From Pseudomonadota bacterium (GTDB lineage Bacteria; Pseudomonadota; Gammaproteobacteria; Burkholderiales; Burkholderiaceae_F), in the NCBI GenBank assembly GCA_023443095.1, contig JAEZVV010000017.1, forward strand, positions 1 through 20,966: a stretch of 20,966 bases of DNA, read 5' to 3'. Below, one piece after another: positions 13,962 to 20,966 of this stretch (within the stretch, counting starts at the first letter, position 1; each line of letters starts with the position of its first letter). Position numbers and translations under genes: made by a program. Below the pieces are notes generated by a model. It saw nothing but the letters and a program-made list of their open reading frames with translations, searched no databases and had not been told where the DNA came from.

Positions 13962-16900
13962 GCCTCTGCTTCTCCTCAGCCCGCTGGCACTCGCCGTCAC
14001 TCTGGCGCAGGCGCAGGTCGTGCCGGCGACCGTGCTGCCGCCCCTGCCGCAGACCGTGCCGGCCGCTGCTGCCAACGCTGCGGTGGGCGAAATCGCGGTC
14101 GAGGTCGATGCCAAGTCCGCGGTCGCCGATGGCGTTTCCCGCATGGCGGTCAAAGTCGAGCTGCGCGACGCGGCCGGCCAGCGAATCGCCGCGCCGACGC
14201 GCATCACGATCGAAGCCTCGGCCGGCCGGGTCCAGCTCGCGGGCGCGAGCACCGACGAGACCGGGCCGGGCGCGCTCGACGCCGATCCGCTCACTCCCGG
14301 CATCCAGATCGACGTGCCGGCCGGCAGCGCCAGCTTCTGGCTGGTGGCGCCGGCGCAGCCGCAGACGGTGCTGCTGCGGGTCTCGGCCGGGCGAGTCTTG
14401 GCCGAGGGCCGGATCGAAGTCCTGCCCGAGCTGCGCGAGATGGTCGCCGTCGGCCTGGTCGAAGGTGTGATCGGACTGCGTCGCCAGGACCGCGATTCGG
14501 TCCAGCCGGTGCGCATCGAAGACGGTTTCGAGCGCGAGCTGCGCGCCTGGTCGCGCAGCCACGGCGACACCCAGGTCGCGGCCCGGGCGGCGATGTTCCT
14601 CAAGGGGAGGATCAAGGGCGACGCCCTGCTCACCCTGGCCTACGACTCGGACAAAGACACGTATCAGCGCCTGATGCGCGACACCTTGCCCGACCAGTAT
14701 TACCCGATCTACGGCGACGCCTCGGTCAAGGCCTTCGACGCGCAGTCGATGAGCAAGCTCTACGTCCGCCTCGACAAGGATAGGCATTACCTGCTCTACG
14801 GCGATTTCGACACCGCCGTTCAATGGCAGCCGCTGGTGGGCAGCAAGCTGGTCGCCCCGCTCAAGCTGCGCGACCTGGGCGCTTACGCGCGCAGAGTCAC
14901 GGGGGCCCAGCTTCATCTGGAGAACGCCGCCGGCCAGATCAACCTCTTCGCGGTGCGCGACAGCCTGCGGGTGGCGATCGAGGAATACGCGGCCAACGGC
15001 ACCTCAGGGCCGTTCGCGGTGCGCAACAGCGCGGGACTGATCGGCAGCGAACGGGTCGAGGTGATCACGCGCGACCGCAACAATCTTTCGCTGATCCTGC
15101 GCACGACCGCGCTCGCGCCGCTGGCCGATTACGTGTTCGAACCCTTCTCGGGGCGGATCCTGCTCAACCGGCCGCTGTCGTCTCACGACATTGCCGGCAA
15201 CCCGCAGTACCTGCGCATCACCTACGAGGTCGACCAGGGCGGGCCGGAGTTCTGGCTCGCCGGCGTCGACGGCCAGTGGCGGGTGAACCCCAAGCTCGAG
15301 ATCGGCGGCGCCTATGTCGACGACCGCAACGAGCTCGCGCCCTACAAGCTGGCTTCGGTCAACACCGGCGCGAGGCTGGGGCCCAATACCCAGTTCGTCG
15401 CCGAGTTCGCCCGCAGCGAAGGCACCTACAACACCAGCGGCAGCAACGCCGCCTTGACCCCGGGCTTGGCCGGAGTGATGGGCGATGCGGCGGGCAACGC
15501 GGCGCGTGTGGCGCTCGACCACGACGACGGCCGCACGGCCGCACGGCTCTACGCCGGCCGCTCCGACCGCGAGTTCGACAACCCCGCCGCCAGCTTCAAC
15601 GGCGGCCGCGGCGATGTCGGTGCGCGCGCCACGCACAAGCTCTCGCCCGAGCTGATGTTGTTCGGCGAGGCGGTGCGCAGCGAGGACCGCATCGTCGACG
15701 GCATCCGCAACGGCGCCCAGCTGGGCGCGGCGTGGAAGCTGAGCGAACGCCTGAGCCTCGACATGGCGGTCAAATACATGGACGAAAACGGCAAAGCCGT
15801 CTCGCCCGCGGCCAGCATTCCCGGCCAGCCCTCGAGCAATACCGGCACCGCCAACTCGCCGCTCACGCCGTCGGGCGGGTTTTTCGGCACCGGCAACAAC
15901 GCGGTCGATCCCAATACCGGCCAGACCCTGCTGGCGCCGCAGCTGGGCGCGACCAACGCCGGCGCCGGCGAGCCGCTGGCAGCGACCACGCTGCAGCTCG
16001 GCGCTCAATACCAGCTCACGCCCGCGGTGAGCCTCTCGGGCGAGGTCGAACATTCGATCGCCGGCGACGACCAGAAACGGGCGGCGCTCGGGGCCAGCTA
16101 CCAGGTGGCCGAGCAGACCCGGCTCTACGGGCGCTGGGAGTCGCAACGCGGGCTCGCTTCGGTCTATTCGCTCAATCCGGCCGACAAGAGCAACTGGTTC
16201 AGCTTCGGCGCCGAAACCACTTACGCGGCCAATGCCCAGTTCTTCAGCGAGTACCGCTTGCGCGATTCGATGGGCGACCCGCTCGTCGCTCGCGACGCCC
16301 AGCTCGCGAGCGGCACCCGCAACACCTGGATGCTCGCGCCCGGCTTGCGGCTCGTGACCTCGGCCGAATACCTGAAGATACTGGCCGGCAACAACCAGGC
16401 CGCGGTGGCGCTGGCAGGCGGGGTCGACTACACCGCCAACCCCTTGTGGAAGGGGCTGGCCCGGCTCGAGTGGCGCCGGCTGTTCGACAGCGCGACCACG
16501 CCGGTCGACGACCGCCAGGACTCCTACCTTTCGACCGTCACCGTCGCGCGCAAGCTCAATCGCGACTGGTCGCTGCTGGCGCGCAACTACCTGCTCTTTA
16601 CCGACTTCCAGGCCACCGGCGACCGCTTCCAGGACCGCTTCCAACTGGGGCTGGCGTATCGGCCGGTCGACAACAACCGCTGGAACGGGCTCGGCAAATA
16701 CGAGTTCAAGGTCGAGCGCGACGAAAGCGGTCTGCCGAGCGAAGTGGTGGGGACTTCGGCGAGCCCGAGCAAACGCGACGTACACATCCTGAGCCTGCTG
16801 GGCGACTGGCACCCGAGCCGGCCGTGGTGGCTGACCGGCCGGGTGGCGGCCAAGACCGTCAAGGAAACCTTCGACGGCGTGCCGGTGCCGAGGTATTCGG

Positions 16901-17217
16901 CCTGGTACCTGGGCGGCCGCACCAGCTACGACATCACCGAGCGCTGGGACGGGGGCCTACTCGCCGCCTATCTCGGCTCGGCCGAAGGGCGCAGCCGCCA
17001 GACCGCCTACGGCGCCGAAGTGGCCTACCAGGTCCAGACCAACCTCAGGGTGGCGATCGGCGCCAACATCACCGGCTTTTCCGACCGCGACCTCTCGGGC
17101 TCCGACTACACCGCCCGCGGCGTCTACATCCGTCTGCGCTTCAAGTTCGACGAGGACTTGTTCCGCGGCCAGGACCCCATCGTCAACCGCTCGCTGCCGC
17201 GTGACGCGGCGAGCTGA
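13951..17217 (+). CDS. Predicted outer-membrane beta-barrel protein with N-terminal Ig-like domain
   Basis: A 1088-residue exported protein. The signal peptide ends at AQA (after residue 21). A short Pro/Ala stretch and an invasin-like Ig domain follow (about 46-115, with VADGVSRMAVKVELRDAAGQ). From about residue 185 to the end, alternating hydrophobic/polar strands with aromatic girdles and short turns look like a large beta-barrel. The last strand, YIRLRFKFDEDLF, ends in an aromatic and resembles a BAM-recognition signal, followed by a 14-residue tail. No cysteine is present in the whole chain, usual for outer-membrane barrels. Two local motifs recur in uncharacterised relatives as far as I recall: YPIYGDAS (about 251-258) and YVRLDKDRHYLLYGDF (about 271-286). 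There is no TonB box or plug domain. It overlaps the giant gene by 11 bases and lies 9 bases before the OmpA-family gene. Inferred role: anchor or exporter of the giant protein. Confidence 0.8.
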   Translation: MSAKPLLLLSPLALAVTLAQAQVVPATVLPPLPQTVPAAAANAAVGEIAVEVDAKSAVADGVSRMAVKVELRDAAGQRIAAPTRITIEASAGRVQLAGASTDETGPGALDADPLTPGIQIDVPAGSASFWLVAPAQPQTVLLRVSAGRVLAEGRIEVLPELREMVAVGLVEGVIGLRRQDRDSVQPVRIEDGFERELRAWSRSHGDTQVAARAAMFLKGRIKGDALLTLAYDSDKDTYQRLMRDTLPDQYYPIYGDASVKAFDAQSMSKLYVRLDKDRHYLLYGDFDTAVQWQPLVGSKLVAPLKLRDLGAYARRVTGAQLHLENAAGQINLFAVRDSLRVAIEEYAANGTSGPFAVRNSAGLIGSERVEVITRDRNNLSLILRTTALAPLADYVFEPFSGRILLNRPLSSHDIAGNPQYLRITYEVDQGGPEFWLAGVDGQWRVNPKLEIGGAYVDDRNELAPYKLASVNTGARLGPNTQFVAEFARSEGTYNTSGSNAALTPGLAGVMGDAAGNAARVALDHDDGRTAARLYAGRSDREFDNPAASFNGGRGDVGARATHKLSPELMLFGEAVRSEDRIVDGIRNGAQLGAAWKLSERLSLDMAVKYMDENGKAVSPAASIPGQPSSNTGTANSPLTPSGGFFGTGNNAVDPNTGQTLLAPQLGATNAGAGEPLAATTLQLGAQYQLTPAVSLSGEVEHSIAGDDQKRAALGASYQVAEQTRLYGRWESQRGLASVYSLNPADKSNWFSFGAETTYAANAQFFSEYRLRDSMGDPLVARDAQLASGTRNTWMLAPGLRLVTSAEYLKILAGNNQAAVALAGGVDYTANPLWKGLARLEWRRLFDSATTPVDDRQDSYLSTVTVARKLNRDWSLLARNYLLFTDFQATGDRFQDRFQLGLAYRPVDNNRWNGLGKYEFKVERDESGLPSEVVGTSASPSKRDVHILSLLGDWHPSRPWWLTGRVAAKTVKETFDGVPVPRYSAWYLGGRTSYDITERWDGGLLAAYLGSAEGRSRQTAYGAEVAYQVQTNLRVAIGANITGFSDRDLSGSDYTARGVYIRLRFKFDEDLFRGQDPIVNRSLPRDAAS

Positions 17218-17226
17218 GAACCGACC

Positions 17227-18267
17227 ATGAAGCTCATCGAACCCCTGCTTTTCGCCGCACTCGCGGCCACGACCGGCGCTGCCGGCGCCCAGGCGGGCGC
17301 GCCCCGCCTGGCCGAACCCGCCGACCGCATCACCGACGCGGCCATCCACGCCGACTACGGGACTTTTGAGGCCGTGCAGGCGCGGATCAAGGCGCTCAAC
17401 GAGCGCGGCCGGGGGAAGGGGCCGCGGGTGGCCGACTGGGCGCTCGCCAAGGCGCAATGCTGGCTCGACGTTTCCTTCCACGAATACACCCGCAACGATC
17501 GCTCGGCCTTTCCGCAAGAAGCGCTGGCCCAGAGCGACCGCCTGTTGCGCGAGATGGAAGTCAACCGGGTGCCTCCCACCGACACGCCGCTGGTCAATGG
17601 CGCGCTGCGGATCCGCGCCGACCTATGGGCCGAAGCCGCCCGCCTGCGCGAGCACCCCGGTGCGAGTTGCGCGGCGGCCAAGCTTGCGTGCGCCGAGGTG
17701 GAGCTGGTCCACGCCGGCAACGAAGAAAAGCAGCAGGGCTGGCGCCATGCCAAGCCCTACGTGCAGATTGCCGAGGACAGCGTGAGCGAGGCCGCGCTGG
17801 CCGCGGCGAACTGCGCGCCGGCGGCGCCAGTGGCGGCGGCTGCGCCACTGCCCGCGCCGGCGCCGCAGCCTTTCGCTGCCCATGTCGCGGTGCTGTTCGA
17901 TTTCGACCGCTCGGCCAAGACCGCGATCCGCCCGCTGACACAGGAGCGGCTCGAGGCCTTTATCGGCCGCCTCCAGGAGCCGGGTGTCGAGCTCGAGAGC
18001 ATTACGGTCACCGGCTACACCGACCGCCTCAACGGCACCGGCCGCAGCGACTACAACCAGCGGCTCTCGCTCGCCCGCGCCCAAACCGTGGCGGAGATGC
18101 TCCAGGCGGCGGGAGTGGACGCCAGCTTGATCAAGCTCGAAGGCCGCGCCGAAGCGAACCCGGTCCAGGCCTGCGCTGGCCGCAAGCCGGGGCGCGAGTT
18201 GCAGGAATGCCTGCTGCCCAACCGGCGGGTCGAAGTCGAAGCGCTGGGCTTGCGGCAGCGGAAGTAG
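17227..18267 (+). CDS. OmpA-family protein with C-terminal peptidoglycan-binding domain
   Basis: A 346-residue exported protein with a signal peptide cleaved near AQA (residues 21-23). A mostly helical N-terminal region (about 24-195) contains ALAKAQCWLDVSFHEYTRND and a cysteine-containing segment CAAAKLACAEVELVHAGNEE. An Ala/Pro linker (about 197-217) follows. Then comes an OmpA-type domain (about 218-340) starting VAVLFDFDRSAKTAI. The domain has the peptidoglycan-contact motif TGYTDR...SDYNQRLSLARAQTV, with Asp and Arg in the expected places. A cysteine pair (ACAGRKPGRELQEC) matches the disulfide-bearing loop seen in OmpA itself. There is no N-terminal barrel, unlike classical OmpA. The start at 17227 follows the previous stop by 9 bases, with a weak GAG as ribosome site, so it is likely the third gene of the operon. 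Inferred role: tether linking the outer-membrane partner to the cell wall. Confidence 0.87.
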   Translation: MKLIEPLLFAALAATTGAAGAQAGAPRLAEPADRITDAAIHADYGTFEAVQARIKALNERGRGKGPRVADWALAKAQCWLDVSFHEYTRNDRSAFPQEALAQSDRLLREMEVNRVPPTDTPLVNGALRIRADLWAEAARLREHPGASCAAAKLACAEVELVHAGNEEKQQGWRHAKPYVQIAEDSVSEAALAAANCAPAAPVAAAAPLPAPAPQPFAAHVAVLFDFDRSAKTAIRPLTQERLEAFIGRLQEPGVELESITVTGYTDRLNGTGRSDYNQRLSLARAQTVAEMLQAAGVDASLIKLEGRAEANPVQACAGRKPGRELQECLLPNRRVEVEALGLRQRK

Positions 18268-18275
18268 GGCGCGGG

Positions 18276-18307
18276 CTCGACCCGGCGGCTTGCTGCGCCG
18301 GGTCGGG
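18276..18307 (+). terminator. Strong hairpin after the surface operon (no T run)
   Basis: CGACCCGGCG (18278-18287) pairs perfectly with CGCCGGGTCG (18296-18305) around an 8-base loop. It can be extended by T-G and C-G pairs to 18276/18307. It starts 8 bases after the OmpA-family stop. No T run follows, so it may act as a 3' stabilising structure or as part of a factor-dependent end rather than a textbook terminator. Confidence 0.5.
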
Positions 18308-18310
18308 ATG

Positions 18311-18326
18311 CGGCCGGCACCGGCCG
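18311..18326. repeat. Short GC palindrome in the gap before the bestrophin-like gene
   Basis: CGGCCG (18311-18316) and CGGCCG (18321-18326) flank GCAC, giving a compact 6-bp hairpin just after the larger one. A second copy of GCCGGGTCG (18329-18337) follows. It can compete with 18297-18305 for pairing to 18278-18286. The rest of the 186-base gap (to 18453) shows no gene that I can support. Confidence 0.4.
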
Positions 18327-18453
18327 ATGCCGGGTCGACCGCCTGCCGTTGCTTCGGCGCCGCAAGCCGCGCCCGGGCATGGCGTGGATCGATGCCGTGG
18401 GCGCTCTCTGCGTGTAGCGTGGTTCTTCGTCCTCGTTCGCGAAAGGCGGAACC

Positions 18454-19245
18454 ATGGATCTGCAACTCAACCTCGCCCGGCTGGCCGTGGCTTTTGCGGC
18501 GATCCTGTTCGTGGCCATGCTGGGTGCCTTCGAAGTCGGGCGGCGCATCGGCCGGGCGCGCCTGGCCTGCGATCCTTCCGGGCTGGCCAAAGGGGTGGGA
18601 ACCGCCGAAGGCGCGGTGTTCGCCCTGCTCGGCCTGATCATCGCCTTCACCTTTGCCGGCGCCGCTTCGCGTTTCGAGGAGCGCCGCCATCTGGTAACCG
18701 AGGAAGCCAACGCCATCGGCACGGCCTACCTGCGGCTCGACCTTCTGCCTGCCGCCAGCCAGCCGCCGCTGCGGGATCTTTTCCGTCGATATACCGAGCT
18801 GCGCGCGGTGGTCTACCAGGATGCGGCCCACCGGGCCTTGACCCAGGATCGGCTAGACCAGACCGCGGCGCTGCAGCTCGAGATCTGGAATGCCTCGCTC
18901 GCGGCCGCGCGCCAGCCCGAGGCCGGGCCGGCCGCGGCGATGCTGCTGCTGCCCGCGCTCAACCAGATGATCGACATCACCACCACCCGCGTCGCGGCCA
19001 CCCGCAACCACCCGCCGCTGGTGGTCTGGCTGCTGCTGTCGGGGCTGAGTCTGCTGGGGGCGCTGCTGGTCGGCTACGAGGCTTCCGAAAACAAGGAGCG
19101 CGCCTGGCTGCACATAGTCGGGTTCGCGGCGGTGATGGCGCTGGCGGTTTACGTGATCGTCGAACTCGAGTTTCCGCGGCTGGGGCTGATCCAGGTCGGG
19201 GGCGTAGACCTGCTGCTGCACGAGCTGCGGCAGAGCATGCGTTAG
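18454..19245 (+). CDS. Bestrophin-like (DUF4239) inner-membrane protein
   Basis: The 263-residue protein has four hydrophobic segments. Two are near the N-terminus (about 6-27 and 52-70, including GLIIAFTFAGAASRFEERR). Two are near the C-terminus (about 188-210 and 218-240). A soluble, largely helical stretch lies between, with EEANAIGTAYLRLDLLP. The second segment and the EANAIGTAYLRLDLLP motif are typical of the DUF4239 family, which is distantly related to bestrophin anion channels. Substrate or function is not established. The ATG at 18454 is preceded by AAAGGCGGA (18442-18450), a usable Shine-Dalgarno. The gene is separated from the OmpA-family gene by a 186-base hairpin-rich gap, so it is probably its own unit, and it converges on the oxidoreductase gene. 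Nothing ties it functionally to the surface operon. Confidence 0.85.
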   Translation: MDLQLNLARLAVAFAAILFVAMLGAFEVGRRIGRARLACDPSGLAKGVGTAEGAVFALLGLIIAFTFAGAASRFEERRHLVTEEANAIGTAYLRLDLLPAASQPPLRDLFRRYTELRAVVYQDAAHRALTQDRLDQTAALQLEIWNASLAAARQPEAGPAAAMLLLPALNQMIDITTTRVAATRNHPPLVVWLLLSGLSLLGALLVGYEASENKERAWLHIVGFAAVMALAVYVIVELEFPRLGLIQVGGVDLLLHELRQSMR

Positions 19246-19284
19246 GTCAGGCGGCGTCCGCCCGCAGGCGCGCCGGGTGCCGTC

Positions 19285-20946
19285 TTAACGAGCGAGCATG
19301 GCCCGGCCGACGGCCTCGGCCGCCTCGATCCCGTCGACCCCGGCCGACATGATGCCGCCGGCGTAACCCGCGCCTTCGCCGGCCGGGTAGAGGCCCTTGA
19401 CCTTCAGGCTCTGGAAGTCGGCGCCGCGGGTGATGCGCAGCGGCGACGAGGTGCGGGTCTCGACCCCGGTGAGCACCGCGTCGGCCATGGCGAAGCCCTT
19501 GATCTGGCGGTCGAAGGCGGGCAGCGCTTCGCGGATCGCGTCGAGCGCGTAGTCGGGCAGGCTGCCGCGGCCGGGTTCGGCGAGGTCGGTCAGCGTCACC
19601 CCCGGGGTGTACGAAGGCAGAACGCGGCCGAACTCGCGGCTGCGCTGGCGCTTGATGAAATCGCCGACCAGGGCGCCCGGCGCCCGGTAGCCGCCTTCGC
19701 CGAGTTCGAACGCACGCGACTCGAGCTCGCGCTGGAAGGCCATGCCGTCGAGCGGGTTGACCTGTCCCTGGCTCAGTCCGTCCTGGCGGTAGTCCTGCGG
19801 GCTGATGCCGACCACGATGCCGGCGTTGGCGTTGCGCTCGTTGCGCGAGTACTGGCTCATGCCGTTGGTGACCACCCGGTTCTCTTCCGAGGTGGCAGCG
19901 ACCACCGTGCCGCCCGGACACATGCAGAAGCTGTAGACCGAACGGCCGTTCTTGGCGTGGTGCACCAGCTTGTAGTCGGCCGCGCCCAGGATCGGGTTGC
20001 CGGCGTTGGGGCCGAAGCGGGCGCGGTCGATCAGGCTCTGCGGGTGTTCGATGCGAAAACCCACCGAGAAGGGCTTGGCCTCCATGAAGACGCCGCGCTC
20101 GTAAAGCATCTGGAACGTGTCGCGCGCGCTGTGGCCGAGCGCCAGGATCACATGGTCAGAGCGGATCTGCTCGCCCGAGGCGAGGGTCACGCCGCGGATG
20201 TGGCGGCCGGCACCGTCGTCCTCGATCAGGACATCGCTCACCCGCTGCTGGAAGCGGATCTCGCCGCCCAGCGCCTCGATTTCGGCGCGCATGCGTGTCA
20301 CCACCGTCACCAGGCGGAAGGTGCCGATGTGGGGCTTGCTCACGTAGAGGATCTCTTCCGGCGCGCCGGCCTTGACCAGTTCGCTCAGCACCTTGCGCGT
20401 GAGGTGGCGCGGATCCTTGATCTGGCTCCACAGCTTGCCGTCGGAAAAGGTGCCGGCGCCGCCTTCGCCGAACTGGACGTTGGAGTCCGGGTTCAGCACG
20501 CCCTGGCGCCACAAGCCCCAGGTGTCCTTGGTGCGCTCGCGCACGGTCTTGCCGCGCTCGAGAACGATCGGTCGCAGGCCCATCTGGGCCAGCACCAGCG
20601 CCGCGAACATGCCACAGGGGCCAAAGCCGATCACGAGCGGTCTGGGCCGCTCCAGCGCCTGGAAATCGGCCGGCGCATGGCCGACGAACTTGTATTCGGT
20701 GTCGGGCGTGGGTTTGACGTGCGGGTCGGCCGCCCAGCGCTCGAGCACCGCAGCCTCGTTCGCCAGTTCGCAGTCGACCGTGTAGATCAGCTGGATCGCC
20801 GTTTTCTTGCGGGCGTCGTAACTGCGCTTGAAGACGGTGAAACCCAGCAGCTCCTCATCGCGCAAACCCAGCCGCTGTTGCACCGCCGGGGGTAAGGCGT
20901 CTTCGGCGTGGTTGAGCGGCAGGCGGAGTTCGGTGATGCGGAGCAT
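19285..20946 (-). CDS. FAD-dependent oxidoreductase of the COG2509 type
   Basis: The 553-residue protein looks complete, from ATG (complement 20944-20946) to TAA (complement 19285-19287). An N-terminal region of about 100 residues (MLRITELRLPLNH...) precedes the FAD-binding Rossmann motif VIGFGPCGMFAALVLAQMG (105-123). The flavin-site stretch VQFGEGGAGTFSDGKLWSQI, the RSVYSFCMCPGG segment and the C-terminal GLYPAGEGAGYAGGIMSAGVDG follow; together they mark the uncharacterised 'FAD-dependent dehydrogenase' family. Its substrate and electron partner are unknown. It probably acts in the cytosol, as no signal or membrane segment is visible. The upstream region lies almost entirely outside the window, so promoter and ribosome site cannot be judged. 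It converges on the bestrophin-like gene with a 39-base gap containing only a small GGCGG/CCGCC hairpin (19250-19262). Confidence 0.88.
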   Translation of the reverse strand: MLRITELRLPLNHAEDALPPAVQQRLGLRDEELLGFTVFKRSYDARKKTAIQLIYTVDCELANEAAVLERWAADPHVKPTPDTEYKFVGHAPADFQALERPRPLVIGFGPCGMFAALVLAQMGLRPIVLERGKTVRERTKDTWGLWRQGVLNPDSNVQFGEGGAGTFSDGKLWSQIKDPRHLTRKVLSELVKAGAPEEILYVSKPHIGTFRLVTVVTRMRAEIEALGGEIRFQQRVSDVLIEDDGAGRHIRGVTLASGEQIRSDHVILALGHSARDTFQMLYERGVFMEAKPFSVGFRIEHPQSLIDRARFGPNAGNPILGAADYKLVHHAKNGRSVYSFCMCPGGTVVAATSEENRVVTNGMSQYSRNERNANAGIVVGISPQDYRQDGLSQGQVNPLDGMAFQRELESRAFELGEGGYRAPGALVGDFIKRQRSREFGRVLPSYTPGVTLTDLAEPGRGSLPDYALDAIREALPAFDRQIKGFAMADAVLTGVETRTSSPLRITRGADFQSLKVKGLYPAGEGAGYAGGIMSAGVDGIEAAEAVGRAMLAR

Positions 20947-20966
20947 GGCGGGGGATGGGCGGTGGG

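Noticed and set aside
7410..14633. Very long minus-strand open frames (7410-10415 and 10437-14633) opposite the giant gene
   Set aside because: They mirror a GC-rich coding strand, encode low-complexity Arg/Ala/Gly-rich sequence with no recognisable domain, and lie antisense to clear DUF11/SdrD-B modules. They are by-products of codon bias.
15004..16812. Long minus-strand frame opposite the beta-barrel gene, and similar plus-strand frames at 14823-17204 and 17457-19352
   Set aside because: They are shadow frames in GC-rich DNA. The true frames carry signal peptides, barrel strands, an OmpA domain and a DUF4239 protein.
13951..17217. TonB-dependent receptor
   Set aside because: No TonB box or plug domain follows the signal peptide. 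The N-terminal part is Ig-like instead.

Overview
This is a GC-rich, gene-dense stretch of a Gram-negative chromosome. Most likely it comes from a betaproteobacterium, possibly of the Rhodocyclales type. That placement is inferred from base composition, protein style and gene content, not from a marker gene. I see no rRNA, tRNA, insertion sequence, integrase or CRISPR array.

Left part (1-4929), metabolism. The window opens inside a DmsB-like iron-sulfur subunit of a molybdopterin oxidoreductase, which ends at a clear intrinsic terminator (535-566). Next come two divergent genes for a ferric-iron ABC transporter. The ATPase (fbpC-like, minus strand) and the fused two-domain permease (fbpB-like, plus strand) flank a good Fur-box-like operator (1681-1697). 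The periplasmic iron-binding protein is not in the window. A fumarylacetoacetate/fumarylpyruvate hydrolase-family gene and a zeta-class GST isomerase (maleylacetoacetate/maleylpyruvate isomerase) follow. Together they would carry out the last two steps of a gentisate or homogentisate ring-cleavage pathway, but no dioxygenase is adjacent.

Centre (4930-18267), the most interesting region. After a 395-base leader rich in inverted repeats comes a tightly packed three-gene plus-strand operon of exported proteins. (1) A giant protein of about 2878 residues has a signal peptide, eight DUF11 modules, eight SdrD-B/Cna-B-like modules with calcium-loop-like sequences, a mixed C-terminal region, a cysteine-bearing last module and a proline-rich tail. 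It has no recognisable anchor of its own. (2) A cysteine-free 1088-residue protein has a signal peptide, an Ig-like N-terminal domain and a long predicted outer-membrane beta-barrel. Its start overlaps the giant gene by 11 bases and has a strong Shine-Dalgarno. (3) A 346-residue OmpA-family protein has a C-terminal peptidoglycan-binding domain. My inference is a cell-surface fibre, an outer-membrane partner (anchor or exporter) and a peptidoglycan tether, made as one unit. I know of no established function for this combination.

Right part (18268-20966). A hairpin-rich gap separates the operon from a bestrophin-like (DUF4239) membrane protein gene. A convergent minus-strand gene then encodes a complete COG2509-type FAD-dependent oxidoreductase.
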